From assembly GCA_031412915.1 (NCBI GenBank), contig JANODX010000020.1, positions 20,916-84,915 on the forward strand: a stretch of 64,000 nt of DNA, written 5' to 3'. This document shows positions 47,657-56,976 of the stretch, in pieces. Position 1 is the stretch's first letter. Each line of letters starts with the position of its first letter. The notes beneath the pieces were generated by a model. That model was not told the DNA's origin, searched no databases, and worked only from the letters and a program-made list of their open reading frames with translations. This stretch comes from JAGNNV01 sp031412915 (GTDB lineage Bacteria > Acidobacteriota > Vicinamibacteria > Fen-336 > JAGNNV01). The translations under genes and the position numbers were made by a program.

Positions 47657-48844
47657 TTGCCCACCATTATTCATCTAAGAACGGACCTGTGGCCCGGCGT
47701 GATCGCGGGGGGATCCCTCGCCCACGCCACGGGCACGGTTCGCGGATTCCTGGCCTGCGGCTACAACGTCCGGCTGATGGGGCCAGAGCCTCTGCCGGGC
47801 CTGGACCCGGCAATGTGGGAGGCTCCTTCATTCGATCGAGTCGGCGTTTCAAGATGGCAGCGCGCCCTGGCTCCCATTCGCTACACCAGTGTCCTCGTCG
47901 ATCATCTCCGTTCCCGGCCGGCGCCCGCGCCCGACCTCGTCTACGCGCGCTACTCCCTGATGAGCACCGCCCCGATCCGCCTGGCCAGGCTCGCGGGCGT
48001 CCCCTGCGTGCTCGAAGTGAATGGCCTTTCGGAGTGGTTCTCGCGCGAGTTTCGCGGCTGGAGACGCCTCCTCCTCTGGCCCCTGATCCGGAAGGTCGAG
48101 AAGTCCGTGACGCGCGGCGCGGACCTCTGCATCGCCATTTCAGCCCCGGTGGCGGCCCAACTGGACGCTCTGGGCGTCCCGAAGTCGCGGATCCTGATTC
48201 AGCCGAACGGTGTGGACCCCGATCGATTTCCGGTCCATCTGAACGGCGCCCGCGTGCGCGAGGCTCTTCACCTGGGAGAGGCGCCCCTCGTGGGATTCGT
48301 GGGGACCTTTGGCGACTGGCACGGTGCGGAGAATCTGGTCCGGGCCATTCCCCTGGTTCTGAAGGCGCAACCCGCCGCGAAGTTTCTGTTTGTGGGCGAC
48401 GGAGCACGGAAGGCGGCGGCGCAGGATCTCTGCCGAAGTCTCGGGGTACTGGAGGCGGTCACCTTCACGGGCCTGGTGCCCCAGGAAGAAGCACCTCCGT
48501 ACTTCGCGGCCTGCAACGTTCTGGTGGCTCCCCATTCATGGAAACGGACGGAGCCTTTCATCGGCTCCCCCACCAAGCTCTTCGAATACATGGCCGCGGG
48601 AAAGGGCATCGTGGCGAGCGATCTGGGCCAGATCGGCGAGGTCATCGTGAACGGAGAGACCGGCCTGCTGGTCCCTCCCGACGACATCGTCGCCCTGGCC
48701 GACGCGATCGCGCGCCTGCTGGGCTCGCCCTCGTTCTCGGACGCTCTGGGAGCCCGGGCCCGGGCGGTGGCCCTGGAGCGGTTTACGTGGCGGAAGAATG
48801 TCGAGCAGGTCCTCGAGTGTCTGCGAGCACGGGGGGGGCGGTAA
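47657..48844 (+). CDS. GT4-family glycosyltransferase
   Basis: 395 aa GT-B enzyme. VGFVGTFGDWHGAENLVRAI near residue 214 and GSPTKLFEYMAAGKGIVASD near 302 are the donor-site signatures, close to those in the GT4-methyltransferase fusion at 6805-9375. The start is TTG 47657 (PTIIHLRTD); no good ribosome site is visible. A TATATT box at 47619-47624 may be the -10 element of its promoter in the 98-bp divergent gap. It is followed after 6 bp by an amidotransferase gene. Confidence 0.85.
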   Translation: MPTIIHLRTDLWPGVIAGGSLAHATGTVRGFLACGYNVRLMGPEPLPGLDPAMWEAPSFDRVGVSRWQRALAPIRYTSVLVDHLRSRPAPAPDLVYARYSLMSTAPIRLARLAGVPCVLEVNGLSEWFSREFRGWRRLLLWPLIRKVEKSVTRGADLCIAISAPVAAQLDALGVPKSRILIQPNGVDPDRFPVHLNGARVREALHLGEAPLVGFVGTFGDWHGAENLVRAIPLVLKAQPAAKFLFVGDGARKAAAQDLCRSLGVLEAVTFTGLVPQEEAPPYFAACNVLVAPHSWKRTEPFIGSPTKLFEYMAAGKGIVASDLGQIGEVIVNGETGLLVPPDDIVALADAIARLLGSPSFSDALGARARAVALERFTWRKNVEQVLECLRARGGR

Positions 48845-48850
48845 CCCAAC

Positions 48851-50764
48851 ATGTGCGGCATTGCCGGCGCATTCGCCTGGGGGCGCAACACGCCCGTCGA
48901 CTCTTCTTCGCTTCGCCTGATGTCGGACGCGATGGCGCACCGGGGCCCCGATGACGACGGCCTCTTTGTCGACCCCGCGGGACAAGCCGGGTTTTCGTTC
49001 CGAAGGCTCTCCATCGTGGACCTCTCGCCCGCCGGACACCAACCAATGTCGTCCGAAGGGAAACGGTTCACTCTGGTTCTGAACGGCGAGATCTACAACC
49101 ATCTCGAACTCCGGGACGAACTCGTGGCCCAGGGCCATCGTTTCATCGGCCGAAGCGACGCGGAGGCGGCCCTCCACCTCATCGAGGGGAACGGGGCGAG
49201 TGCGATCCCGAGGCTCCACGGAAAGTTCGCCCTGGCCGCGTGGGCGCGCGACGGCGAGCGCCTGCTGCTGGCCCGCGACCGGATGGGCGTCAAGCCTCTG
49301 TATTTCTACGACCGGAACGGATTGTTCCTCTTCGCGTCGGAGATCAAGGCACTCCTGGCTCATCCCGAGGTCGCGCGATCGGTCGATTGGGAGAGCGTCG
49401 GTTCGTTCCTGACCTTCATGGCGACGCCTTCGCCTCGAACGTGCTTTGAAGGAATCCAGAAACTGCCGCCGGGCCATCTTCTCGAGATCACGCGCGCGGG
49501 CGTCGGAGAACCCCGGGCCTACTGGGATCCCGCAGGGGCTCCTCCGGCGCGGCCCATGGACTTCGAGGAGGCGTCGATCGAAACTCGGAAGCTCCTCGCC
49601 CGGGCCGTGCAGCGGCGTTGCATGGGCGATGTTCCGATCGGCGCCTTCCTTTCGGGCGGGGTCGACTCGAGTGCGGTGGTGGCCCTGATGGCGGAGAGCG
49701 GCGTTCGACACATCAAGACCTTCTCGGTCGGCTACGAAGGCGCGACCGCATTGGACGAGCGACGCTTCGCGCGTCAGGTCTCCGGTCAGTTCGAAACGGA
49801 GCACCGTGAGGTGATCGTCGGGTCGAAGGAGGTCGCCGAGTTCCTACCCCGGCTGGTCGTCGCTCAGGACGAGCCGCTGGGAGATCCGGTCTGCGTGCCT
49901 CTTCACTACGTGTCTCGGCTCGCCCGCGATTCGAACATCAAGGTCGTCCAACTGGGCGAAGGCGCCGACGAGCTGTTTTGTGGTTATCCCTGGTATCTGC
50001 CCTATCTCGATGAAGACAGGCACTTCCGGCGTCTGGCCCGCATCTTCGGGGGAGGGGCGACGCGCGCGGCCTCCGGCCTGTTCGGGCGAACCCTCGAAGC
50101 CTTCAACCGAGCCCCGGATCTGAGGCGGCTGCTTTCAAGGCGCGCTTCCGGAAGCCCGACATTTCTGGGCGGCGCCTTCGTCTTCAGCCCGGATGAAGCC
50201 GACCAGGTCCTGAGCCCCCATCATGGAGACTGCGGCATCGCGGCGATCCTGGCCAAGGGAGCCGCCGCCCGAGGCCGCCGAGACTTCGACATGATGTCGC
50301 GGATGACCGACCTTGAACTCCGGCAACGCCTGCCCGAACTCCTTCTGATGAGAGTGGACAAAATGGGCATGGCGAACTCGATCGAAGGACGCGTGCCCTT
50401 TCTGGACCATGAGCTGGTGGAGTTCGTCCTGCCCCTGCCCCAATCACTGAAGCTGGGGCGCGGCCTCAAGGGCCTGCTGAAGCACGCGATTCGAGACCTT
50501 CTGCCCGCCGAGCTCCTGGCCCGGCCCAAGGTCGGTTTCCCAGCACCGGTGGCCCAATGGTTCTCCGAGCTGGGTGAGCCCTTCATGCGAAAGGCGCTGA
50601 TCGAGAGCCCCATCGTCCGCTCCGGCTTTCTGAAGGAGAGGTCTCTCGCGAAGATCTGGGCCGAGCACCGGGCCAATCCGAACCGCAAGGCCGTCCATCT
50701 GTGGTTGCTCCTCAACCTCTCCTTGTGGCACGCCGAGTGGATCGAGCGAAAGCCTCTGTGGTAA
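48851..50764 (+). CDS. asnB: Asparagine synthase-type glutamine amidotransferase (paralogue 3)
   Basis: 637 aa. Catalytic Cys2 (MCGIAGAFAWG), LNGEIYNH, PP-loop SGGVDSS near residue 268 and GEGADELFCGYPWY near 370. It resembles paralogue 1 (11910-13901) more than the others in this last motif and in the EARVPFLDHE/EGRVPFLDHE segment. It likely amidates or condenses a carboxylate using glutamine and ATP within the glycan pathway. It overlaps the heparinase gene by a few bases, so these are cotranscribed. Confidence 0.9.
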   Translation: MCGIAGAFAWGRNTPVDSSSLRLMSDAMAHRGPDDDGLFVDPAGQAGFSFRRLSIVDLSPAGHQPMSSEGKRFTLVLNGEIYNHLELRDELVAQGHRFIGRSDAEAALHLIEGNGASAIPRLHGKFALAAWARDGERLLLARDRMGVKPLYFYDRNGLFLFASEIKALLAHPEVARSVDWESVGSFLTFMATPSPRTCFEGIQKLPPGHLLEITRAGVGEPRAYWDPAGAPPARPMDFEEASIETRKLLARAVQRRCMGDVPIGAFLSGGVDSSAVVALMAESGVRHIKTFSVGYEGATALDERRFARQVSGQFETEHREVIVGSKEVAEFLPRLVVAQDEPLGDPVCVPLHYVSRLARDSNIKVVQLGEGADELFCGYPWYLPYLDEDRHFRRLARIFGGGATRAASGLFGRTLEAFNRAPDLRRLLSRRASGSPTFLGGAFVFSPDEADQVLSPHHGDCGIAAILAKGAAARGRRDFDMMSRMTDLELRQRLPELLLMRVDKMGMANSIEGRVPFLDHELVEFVLPLPQSLKLGRGLKGLLKHAIRDLLPAELLARPKVGFPAPVAQWFSELGEPFMRKALIESPIVRSGFLKERSLAKIWAEHRANPNRKAVHLWLLLNLSLWHAEWIERKPLW

Positions 50765-52797
50765 CGACCTCGCGAATTCTGGCCCTGGTCCATCAGGCGC
50801 GGTCCAGACCCTGGCGGGAAGTGCCCTGGCGCACGACGCGGGTCTTGAAACGACTCATCGAAGACGGGGTCGAGAGGGCTCGGGTGAAGGGAGGCCTGGC
50901 CGCGGTTTCACCACGGGAACTCCGGCGTGCGCTGGCCGTGCCTTTCGAGGACGCGGTGGCTCGGCTGGGTCGGATTCCTCTCGGCCGGATGCACGCTTCT
51001 GGCGACGTCCGGCGCGACGCCGCGAAGGAATTCAAGCACAGGTATCCCGATGTTTTCGAGGCTCTCCTCGAAGAGGCTGGGAACGCCTGCGATCATCGCT
51101 TCGATCTGCTGGGCTCGGGTCTCACCGACCTCGGCCCTTCTATCGATTGGCGCCGGGATTTCAAGACCGGGTTTCGTTGGCCGCGGCAATACGTGAAGGA
51201 CATGGTTCTGGTCGACCCCGCTTTCCGCGCGGACGTGAAGGTTCCGTGGGATCTCTCCCGCGGGTACCAGCTTGTGCGCCTGGGCCAGGCCTTCTGGCTC
51301 ACCGACGACGAGCGCTTCGCTCGAGAACTCATGGACCAGTGGCGATCGTGGCTGGAAGGGAACCCCGTCCTTCAGACGTGCAATTGGGGGAATGCAATGG
51401 AAGCGGCCATTCGCGTGGCCAATTGGTGCGTGGCGTTCAGCCTCACCCGGGACGCGTCCGCGCAGACGCCCGAAATGAGAGAGAGGTTTTTGAGGTCGGC
51501 CCTCGATCATGGCCGGTTCATCGCGGCCAACCTCGAGAGATTCGAGGACTATCCGACCAGCAACCATTACCTCTCGGACCTCGTGGGCCTCGTCTACCTC
51601 GGAGTGCTCACTCCCTTCTTCAAGGAATCCCGGACCTGGCTCGAAATCGGCCTTCGGGAGCTGGAGAGGGAGGCTCTCATTCAGGTCGGGGCCGATGGGT
51701 TCGACTACGAGGGCTCGACCAACTATCACCGGCTGGTGGGCGAGCTTCTCCTCTCCGCCTTCGAACTCGCTCGGCAAAACGGACACGCTCCCGCGGAGCC
51801 GGCGTGGAATCGAGTGGTCGGTATGGCGGAAGCGACACTCTGTTACACGCGGCCCGACGGGCGCGCGCCGCTCATCGGGGATGTGGACAACGGACGGCTT
51901 CACTGGCTGACGCCCGAAGCACCCGACGATCATCGTTCTTTCCTCGGCCAGGCCGCGATCGCGACCGGACGCGCGGACTTCGCCGCGGCCGCGGGGCCAG
52001 CCAGGGCGGAAGGCTTCTGGTGGGGCGAAGAACCGGCGTCTCCGCCTGCCGCGCCGGGACCCGCCCCCCCATCGCGACATTTCGCGGACGCCGGCCTCGC
52101 CGTACTCCGGGGGAATGCGACTCAGGTCATTGTTCACTGCGGCGCGCCGCGCGGTCCGCGCGGGCACTTTCACAACGACACTCTGAGCTTCGAAGCGAGC
52201 CTGATGGGGCTTCCCTGGATCGTGGATCCGGGAACCTATGCCTACACATCCTCGGAGGCCCTTCGGAATCACTTCCGAAGAACGGAGGCCCACAACACCG
52301 TGCAGGTCGACCAGACTGAGATCAACGAGATCGTCCCGGGGCAGTTGTTCGATCTGCGTTTCGCGTCCAGTCCGCGGGTGGTGGAATGGACGTCGACGAC
52401 TGAGAGGGATGGCTTCGTGGGGGAGCACGAAGGCTTTGGGAGAATCCCCGGCGTCGGCCGCCACCGTCGCCAAATCACTCTCGACAAAGAGAGGGGCGAG
52501 ATCGAAATTCTGGACCGGGTTTCAGGCGACGGGCTCCACACCGTCGATACGTTCCTGCATCTCGACCCGCGGGTCCGGGCCGAACTCCAGGGGAATCAGG
52601 TGATCCTGACCAGGCCGGAACAGGCGGTATCGGTCCGGGTCGAGTTCCTGGTCCCCGAGGGCAAGGGGTCTATAGCACTGGGTGAAGACTGGGTGGCCCG
52701 GGGCTACGGAAGGCGGAAGGCGGGCGTCGTCATCAGGACGACCATGGAGACTCGGTTGCCCTGGGAACAGAGGGTTCTCATCGGAGTGCGTCGGTGA
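50758..52797 (+). CDS. Heparinase II/III-family protein (putative polysaccharide lyase)
   Basis: 679 aa. GTG 50758 overlaps the previous stop; the frame is open further back only inside that gene. Residues about 80-400 form the helical toroid with the heparinase II/III N-terminal pattern (LLGSGLTDLGPSIDWRRDF, NWGNAMEAAIRVANW, DYPTSNHYLSDLVGL, GFDYEGSTNYHRL). Residues 440-670 form the beta domain with GHFHNDTLSFEASLMGLPWI and RRTEAHNTVQVD. The NHYL, STNYH and HFHND clusters hold candidate catalytic Tyr/His/Asn residues. No signal peptide is evident. In export loci such enzymes may trim or remodel the nascent polysaccharide. Confidence 0.88.
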   Translation: MVTTSRILALVHQARSRPWREVPWRTTRVLKRLIEDGVERARVKGGLAAVSPRELRRALAVPFEDAVARLGRIPLGRMHASGDVRRDAAKEFKHRYPDVFEALLEEAGNACDHRFDLLGSGLTDLGPSIDWRRDFKTGFRWPRQYVKDMVLVDPAFRADVKVPWDLSRGYQLVRLGQAFWLTDDERFARELMDQWRSWLEGNPVLQTCNWGNAMEAAIRVANWCVAFSLTRDASAQTPEMRERFLRSALDHGRFIAANLERFEDYPTSNHYLSDLVGLVYLGVLTPFFKESRTWLEIGLRELEREALIQVGADGFDYEGSTNYHRLVGELLLSAFELARQNGHAPAEPAWNRVVGMAEATLCYTRPDGRAPLIGDVDNGRLHWLTPEAPDDHRSFLGQAAIATGRADFAAAAGPARAEGFWWGEEPASPPAAPGPAPPSRHFADAGLAVLRGNATQVIVHCGAPRGPRGHFHNDTLSFEASLMGLPWIVDPGTYAYTSSEALRNHFRRTEAHNTVQVDQTEINEIVPGQLFDLRFASSPRVVEWTSTTERDGFVGEHEGFGRIPGVGRHRRQITLDKERGEIEILDRVSGDGLHTVDTFLHLDPRVRAELQGNQVILTRPEQAVSVRVEFLVPEGKGSIALGEDWVARGYGRRKAGVVIRTTMETRLPWEQRVLIGVRR

Positions 52798-54044
52798 AGG
52801 GGCGGATCGTTTATCTGGTCGACGAGACACTCGAGCATCCCGTGCTTCAGTCACAGAGCCTCGCGGTGATGCGTCGGCTGATCGATGCGGGGGTCGCCAT
52901 GGATCTGCTGGTCGCAAACGGCGTAGACCAGGCGCGCGAGGTGGATATCGCTCGAGGGTTCCTGGGCGCCGCGACGAACGTCGTCGTTCTTTCAACGCGG
53001 TACACCGGATCGAGCGTCCTCGCCAAAGGGCAACGCGCCATCCGACGAACGCTCACTCGGCGACGAGCCGCGAGGTTTGTCCACGATGCGGGGGCGGGCG
53101 GCAAGCCAATCGTCCTGCACGCCCGCGGTTCGGCCATGCATCTGGGCGCCTATCTCCGGGCCCGGTTCAAAGACACCAGGCTTGTGGCCGACGTCCGCGG
53201 GGACTCCGCCGCCGAAGCGCGGTTCCATCTTGCCGGCCTTGGGGGTGAACGTCGCGCGGAAATGCTGGATCGCCTGGAGGCCCAGGCACTTTCGCACGCC
53301 GACCATGTGATCTGCATATCGGCTACGCTTCTCGGAGAAGTTCGAAAGCGTTTCGCCATCGCCTGCCCGGCCACCGTCATCCCCTGCGTGGCGGATGAGC
53401 AACGCTTCTTCCCGGATGCGGACAGGCGCCTCGAGGCCCGCGCGTCGCTCGGCCTTTCTTCGGAGCCGCTCATCGTGTACGCGGGCTCCATAGGACAGTG
53501 GCATCAGTTCGAAGCGACACTGGACACTTTCGTGGCCGTCGCCTTAAGGGACAGCAGGGCCAGGTTTCTGGTCGCCACCCGGGATGCCGAGAAGGCGCGG
53601 GCGATCGTCTCCGCTCGAGGTGAGCTTCAGGGGCGCGCGAGCGTGCGGGACGGGGACGCCAATGAGGTGGCCCGGTGGCTGAGTGCTGCGGATATCGGCC
53701 TGTTGCTTCGCGAGCCCCACGCCCTCAATCGAGTCGCCTGCCCGACCAAGTTCGCGGAGTACGCCTTGTCGGGCTTGAGTGTGGTGGTGTCCGAAGAAAT
53801 CGGCGATCTCGCAGGATGGGTACGCGTTCTCGACCTGGGCATGTGCGTCCGGGGTGCGGACGCCGCGGCCGCGGCCGAGATGTGCCAACGGCTCATCCTA
53901 AGAAACCCCGAGGGTCATGACCGAAAGAGCCTGGCCCAAAGAGCCTCGTCCGTGCTGTCGATGGGCGCACGGCTTCGGGACTGGATGGAGACATATGAGG
54001 CAACCCTCAGGGGAGCCGCAGCCCGGACGAGATTGGGACCATGA
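52794..54044 (+). CDS. GT4-like glycosyltransferase
   Basis: 416 aa, GT-B layout. The N-terminal Rossmann-like part starts GRIVYLVDETLEHPV and includes VLHARGSAMHLGAYLR and LVADVRGDSAAEARF. The C-terminal part has IVYAGSIGQWHQFEATL and VACPTKFAEYALSGLSVV, the family's donor-site region with a conserved Glu. GTG 52794 overlaps the heparinase stop by 4 bp. It is the last gene before the tRNA block. Confidence 0.83.
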   Translation: MKGRIVYLVDETLEHPVLQSQSLAVMRRLIDAGVAMDLLVANGVDQAREVDIARGFLGAATNVVVLSTRYTGSSVLAKGQRAIRRTLTRRRAARFVHDAGAGGKPIVLHARGSAMHLGAYLRARFKDTRLVADVRGDSAAEARFHLAGLGGERRAEMLDRLEAQALSHADHVICISATLLGEVRKRFAIACPATVIPCVADEQRFFPDADRRLEARASLGLSSEPLIVYAGSIGQWHQFEATLDTFVAVALRDSRARFLVATRDAEKARAIVSARGELQGRASVRDGDANEVARWLSAADIGLLLREPHALNRVACPTKFAEYALSGLSVVVSEEIGDLAGWVRVLDLGMCVRGADAAAAAEMCQRLILRNPEGHDRKSLAQRASSVLSMGARLRDWMETYEATLRGAAARTRLGP

Positions 54045-54070
54045 GGACACCCGAGCTCATCGGATAAGAT
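54042..54070 (+). promoter_or_regulatory. Putative promoter of tRNA-Arg copy 1
   Basis: TAAGAT at 54065-54070 matches a sigma-70 -10 box, with a poor -35 candidate TGAGGA at 54042-54047 (17-bp spacer). It lies 23 bp before the mature tRNA and overlaps the end of the glycosyltransferase gene. Confidence 0.4.
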
Positions 54071-54093
54071 TGCGCGGTTTCGGGCAGTTTTCC

Positions 54094-54170
54094 GCGCCCC
54101 TAGCTCAATTGGATAGAGCAACAGACTACGAATCTGTAGGTTGGAAGTTCGAATCTTCCGGGGCGCACCA
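54094..54170 (+). tRNA. tRNA-Arg(ACG), copy 1
   Basis: 77 nt, full cloverleaf with encoded CCA. Acceptor GCGCCCC pairs with GGGGCGC; D-arm GCTC/GAGC; anticodon stem ACAGA/TCTGT around loop CTACGAA, giving anticodon ACG; T-arm GGAAG/CTTCC around TTCGAAT. The ACG anticodon is the substrate of TadA, which makes inosine at position 34. An identical copy lies inverted at 58369-58445. Confidence 0.97.
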
Positions 54171-54228
54171 CTCGATCACAGATGTCGGCGTTGAACTGGT
54201 TCGCCGAGCGATATTCAATGCCGCCTCC

Positions 54229-56028
54229 CTAGCGGGACGCCGGCCGAATCAAGAGGACCCGATGCGCCTCGATCGCCTGCCCCAGCTTCAGCCGGGCCGC
54301 CTCGTAGACTTCGCCCGTCTCCGCGAAGCCGACGGTGTCGCCCGCGTCCGAGTACACGCGGGGTACGACGGCGCGCAAGGTCTCCTGAACCAAGGGTTCG
54401 AGGCCGGCCTGCCGGGCGAGAGTGAGGTAGAGGTGGTCCTGAAGTCCGCGGCGGAGGTTCGCGAGCTGAATGGTGGACACCGGACCCCTGATGCCGCGGT
54501 CTTCCTCCGGGTGCAGGACCTCCTGTCCGGGGTACATCAGCACGCCGTCCCCGTTGATGAAGCCCTGGTCCAGGGCCGGCTTCCCTGGCTGGCCCCGGTT
54601 GTCGAACGTGATCGGGTTCGCCCACACGTTCTGTTCCCTCTCGCCCCGCTTCTGCGAGTTGTGCTTCCAATGGCTGCCGTGCCAGTAGAAGTAGAGGCCG
54701 AGGTCGTGCTTGAAGCTGGCCCACGCGATCGCGCGGGCTTCCGTCGCGGGCGCGTCGATTACGGGGATCGGCGCCTGGGGACGGCCGCCGTTGTAGGTCC
54801 AGATGCGACGTCCCTTCGCGCGCTCGGCCGCCGCCCGCTCCAGGTCGAGGGCCTGCGGCGGGACGCACCATATGTCGGGCACGCCCTCGAGGTCCGGCAC
54901 GACGGGCTTGGTGAGAAAGAGGGGCAAAAGGCGCCCGGGCCCTGGGTTCGAGCGCACGTTGTCGGCGAGGCGCCGCACCTCCTTGTACTGAGCCGGGTAG
55001 GGCTCGTCGGCCAGATAGAGGAAGGTCAGGCCCATTGGCAGAGTCCGCCCCACGAATTCCATCCACGCATCGGAGCGTTTCCAGGCGCTTTGCTTCTGAT
55101 CGAACTCAGGACCAGCACCGTAGAAGGAGGCAGGGACGATCGTATTGCCGACACCCTCCCCGGGGCCCTCGTAGCCGGCCTTCGGCGTGAAATCGTTCCC
55201 GTCGAAACGCCCCCGGTTCGCCTCGATCTCGGCCTCGTCGTAGGCGTGCACGAGCTCGATCCGCTGGCGGTGCGCGAAGCGGTGGTAGGCCGGGTCGAGG
55301 TTCCGGCCCTGGTAGAGCTCGGGCTGGGAAGGCTCGTAGTAGACCATCGCGGGCAGGCTGTTCGCGTCGGGGAGAGTGAAGTCGAAGACGCGCAGCTCGA
55401 CCGGCAGTGACCGGCTCGCACTGTCGGCGGTCAGCGTCACAACGCCCTCGTAGATGCCGGAGGGGAGGTCTCGCCGGACGTAGACCTCGATCCAGATCGC
55501 CTGCAAGAGACCCGGCCCGACCGTGAGCGGGAAACCCCCGCGCCCTGCGCGAGCGTTCTCGGGCACGAGCTGCACGGGATGCCAGCCGACCGTGCGCTTC
55601 GGCGCGGCCGGGCTCCCCGGCATCCAGGCCCACGAGGCGTGTGTCTCGAGCGTGACTTTCATGTCGCGCACGGAGAAGAGCTGGATCTCTCGCCCGACGT
55701 ACAGCGTGGGGTCGGCGGCAGGCGCCGCGTAGGCGATCCGGTCACTGCCGCCGCGCTGTCGCAGCGCCGGCAGCGCCGCCGAGAGCGCGCCTATGCCCGA
55801 TCCGTCAGCTTCGACGATCACCTGGAAGGCCACGATCTCGTTCCGGGCACAGGCGAGCCGGGCGGTACCGCCGTCCCAAACCGTGTTGCCCTTCGCGAGC
55901 GGGCTCCCTGCGCCGTCGTGCGCGACCTTGTCCCCGTCGCCTATGGCCCAGAGCGAGGCCACTCCTGCCCGGGCCGGCACGGCAGCCAGGAGGAGCGCCA
56001 GGGCTCCCCACGGGGTCGTCTTTTTCAT
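54229..56028 (-). CDS. Secreted DUF4091-domain protein (glycoside hydrolase-like)
   Basis: 599 aa from ATG 56028; TTG 56037 is three codons upstream. Signal peptide TPWGALALLLAAVPARA. An N-terminal beta-rich domain (about 25-215, with ARNEIVAFQVIVEA) precedes a barrel-like region and ends in the DUF4091 signature DGVLMYPG plus GPVSTIQLANLRRGLQDH. Proteins of this type resemble glycoside hydrolase family 123 and are probably secreted glycosidases; the possible acid residues are in YLADEPYP (Asp-Glu pair near 345). It lies alone between tRNA-Arg copy 1 and the hypothetical genes, on the minus strand. Confidence 0.85.
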   Translation of the reverse strand: MKKTTPWGALALLLAAVPARAGVASLWAIGDGDKVAHDGAGSPLAKGNTVWDGGTARLACARNEIVAFQVIVEADGSGIGALSAALPALRQRGGSDRIAYAAPAADPTLYVGREIQLFSVRDMKVTLETHASWAWMPGSPAAPKRTVGWHPVQLVPENARAGRGGFPLTVGPGLLQAIWIEVYVRRDLPSGIYEGVVTLTADSASRSLPVELRVFDFTLPDANSLPAMVYYEPSQPELYQGRNLDPAYHRFAHRQRIELVHAYDEAEIEANRGRFDGNDFTPKAGYEGPGEGVGNTIVPASFYGAGPEFDQKQSAWKRSDAWMEFVGRTLPMGLTFLYLADEPYPAQYKEVRRLADNVRSNPGPGRLLPLFLTKPVVPDLEGVPDIWCVPPQALDLERAAAERAKGRRIWTYNGGRPQAPIPVIDAPATEARAIAWASFKHDLGLYFYWHGSHWKHNSQKRGEREQNVWANPITFDNRGQPGKPALDQGFINGDGVLMYPGQEVLHPEEDRGIRGPVSTIQLANLRRGLQDHLYLTLARQAGLEPLVQETLRAVVPRVYSDAGDTVGFAETGEVYEAARLKLGQAIEAHRVLLIRPASR

Positions 56029-56083
56029 CGTGGGCAAAACCGATCTTACAGACTACGAATATGCGCGAAGCACGTAAGATCGA

Positions 56084-56575
56084 ATGCGGAGTCCAAACGT
56101 GTCCACCATAAGCATCTCCTACGACCTCGCCAAAGACCATGACGCCCAGGCGTTCCGGATCGCGGTCGCCGCCGAGGGCCTGTTCTCGGCCCTGATCGAG
56201 TTCTACCAACTCACGGTCGAACGCCGGGACGTCGACGCCAAGGCGGAGCCGGCGCACAAGGTTCGAGCCCTCTTTCGCGAACGTCTCACCCGACGCACCG
56301 CCACCTGGGCGCTGAAAGCGAACGCCCTCAAACCTGAGGTGTGGCGTCGACCGGCTCGGGTCGCGACCCTGACCGTCGAAGTGGGCTTTCCCTACCTTGC
56401 CCTCATGAATGCGGACGGGATATTCGCCACCGTCCGGGCCGTTGACGCCTCCTTCCAACAGGGCCACTCGCCGCTCCCCTGGAAAGAGATGGTCGCAACG
56501 ATCCTCGCGAAGCTGGACGAGAACGGCGCCGCTCCGGCGTTTCAGAACGAGATCGAGTCGCGGGGTTTCGAGTGA
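56084..56575 (+). CDS. Hypothetical protein
   Basis: 163 aa (158 from the alternative GTG at 56099). Not recognised. It has an even mix of helix and strand with ISYDLAKDHDAQAFRIAVAAEGL near the start split over two predicted elements and VATLTVEVGFPYLALMNADG in the middle. No signal peptide or membrane helix. A large antisense frame also crosses it, but this frame is preferred because its stop is followed at once by the GTG of the next gene, and that gene is followed by tadA: a tight three-gene run. Confidence 0.55.
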   Translation: MRSPNVSTISISYDLAKDHDAQAFRIAVAAEGLFSALIEFYQLTVERRDVDAKAEPAHKVRALFRERLTRRTATWALKANALKPEVWRRPARVATLTVEVGFPYLALMNADGIFATVRAVDASFQQGHSPLPWKEMVATILAKLDENGAAPAFQNEIESRGFE

Positions 56576-56974
56576 GTGATCGTGTTCATCTCCGATGGCC
56601 CCACGCCGCCGTGTGAGAATCGCGGTTTCCTGGAAGGCCTGGCGGGAAGGGGGAACGTGACCGACGATCGCGAGATACCGTTCGAGGACGAAGATCGCCC
56701 CTTGCATCGGGCGGCGGGGACGCCCTTCGACAGCATCGAGGGGGCCCACGAGTACGTCGGGCTCCTGGCCGAGGAAATCGTCGAGGCCGAAGCCGCGATC
56801 CAGGAGGACATCAGCGAAGCGAGCGGCCAGGGGGTGGTGCGTCGTGTCCAGGCTCTGCACATCGTCGCTTTCAAGCTGGAAAAACTCCGCGACCACATCT
56901 CCAGCAGCCGGCGGATCCTGAACGACCTCCGGACGCTGCGCCGGCTCCTGCTGGACAAACCGCACGGAGGCTAG
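56576..56974 (+). CDS. Hypothetical acidic helical protein
   Basis: 132 aa from GTG 56576, directly after the previous stop. Not recognised. The first 60 residues are irregular and acidic (DDREIPFEDED). From about 62 on it is strongly helical, with EEIVEAEAAIQEDISEAS and a basic C-terminal helix (SSRRILNDLRTLRRLLLD), suggesting a helical bundle or coiled coil. Two bp and a GGAGG site separate it from tadA, so it is probably cotranscribed with it. Confidence 0.55.
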   Translation: MIVFISDGPTPPCENRGFLEGLAGRGNVTDDREIPFEDEDRPLHRAAGTPFDSIEGAHEYVGLLAEEIVEAEAAIQEDISEASGQGVVRRVQALHIVAFKLEKLRDHISSSRRILNDLRTLRRLLLDKPHGG

Positions 56975-56976
56975 GC

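Noticed and set aside
55805..56965. 386-aa minus-strand frame covering the two hypothetical genes
   Set aside because: It overlaps the DUF4091 gene's start and has no recognisable pattern; the plus-strand frames are tightly spaced with tadA and have well-placed starts.
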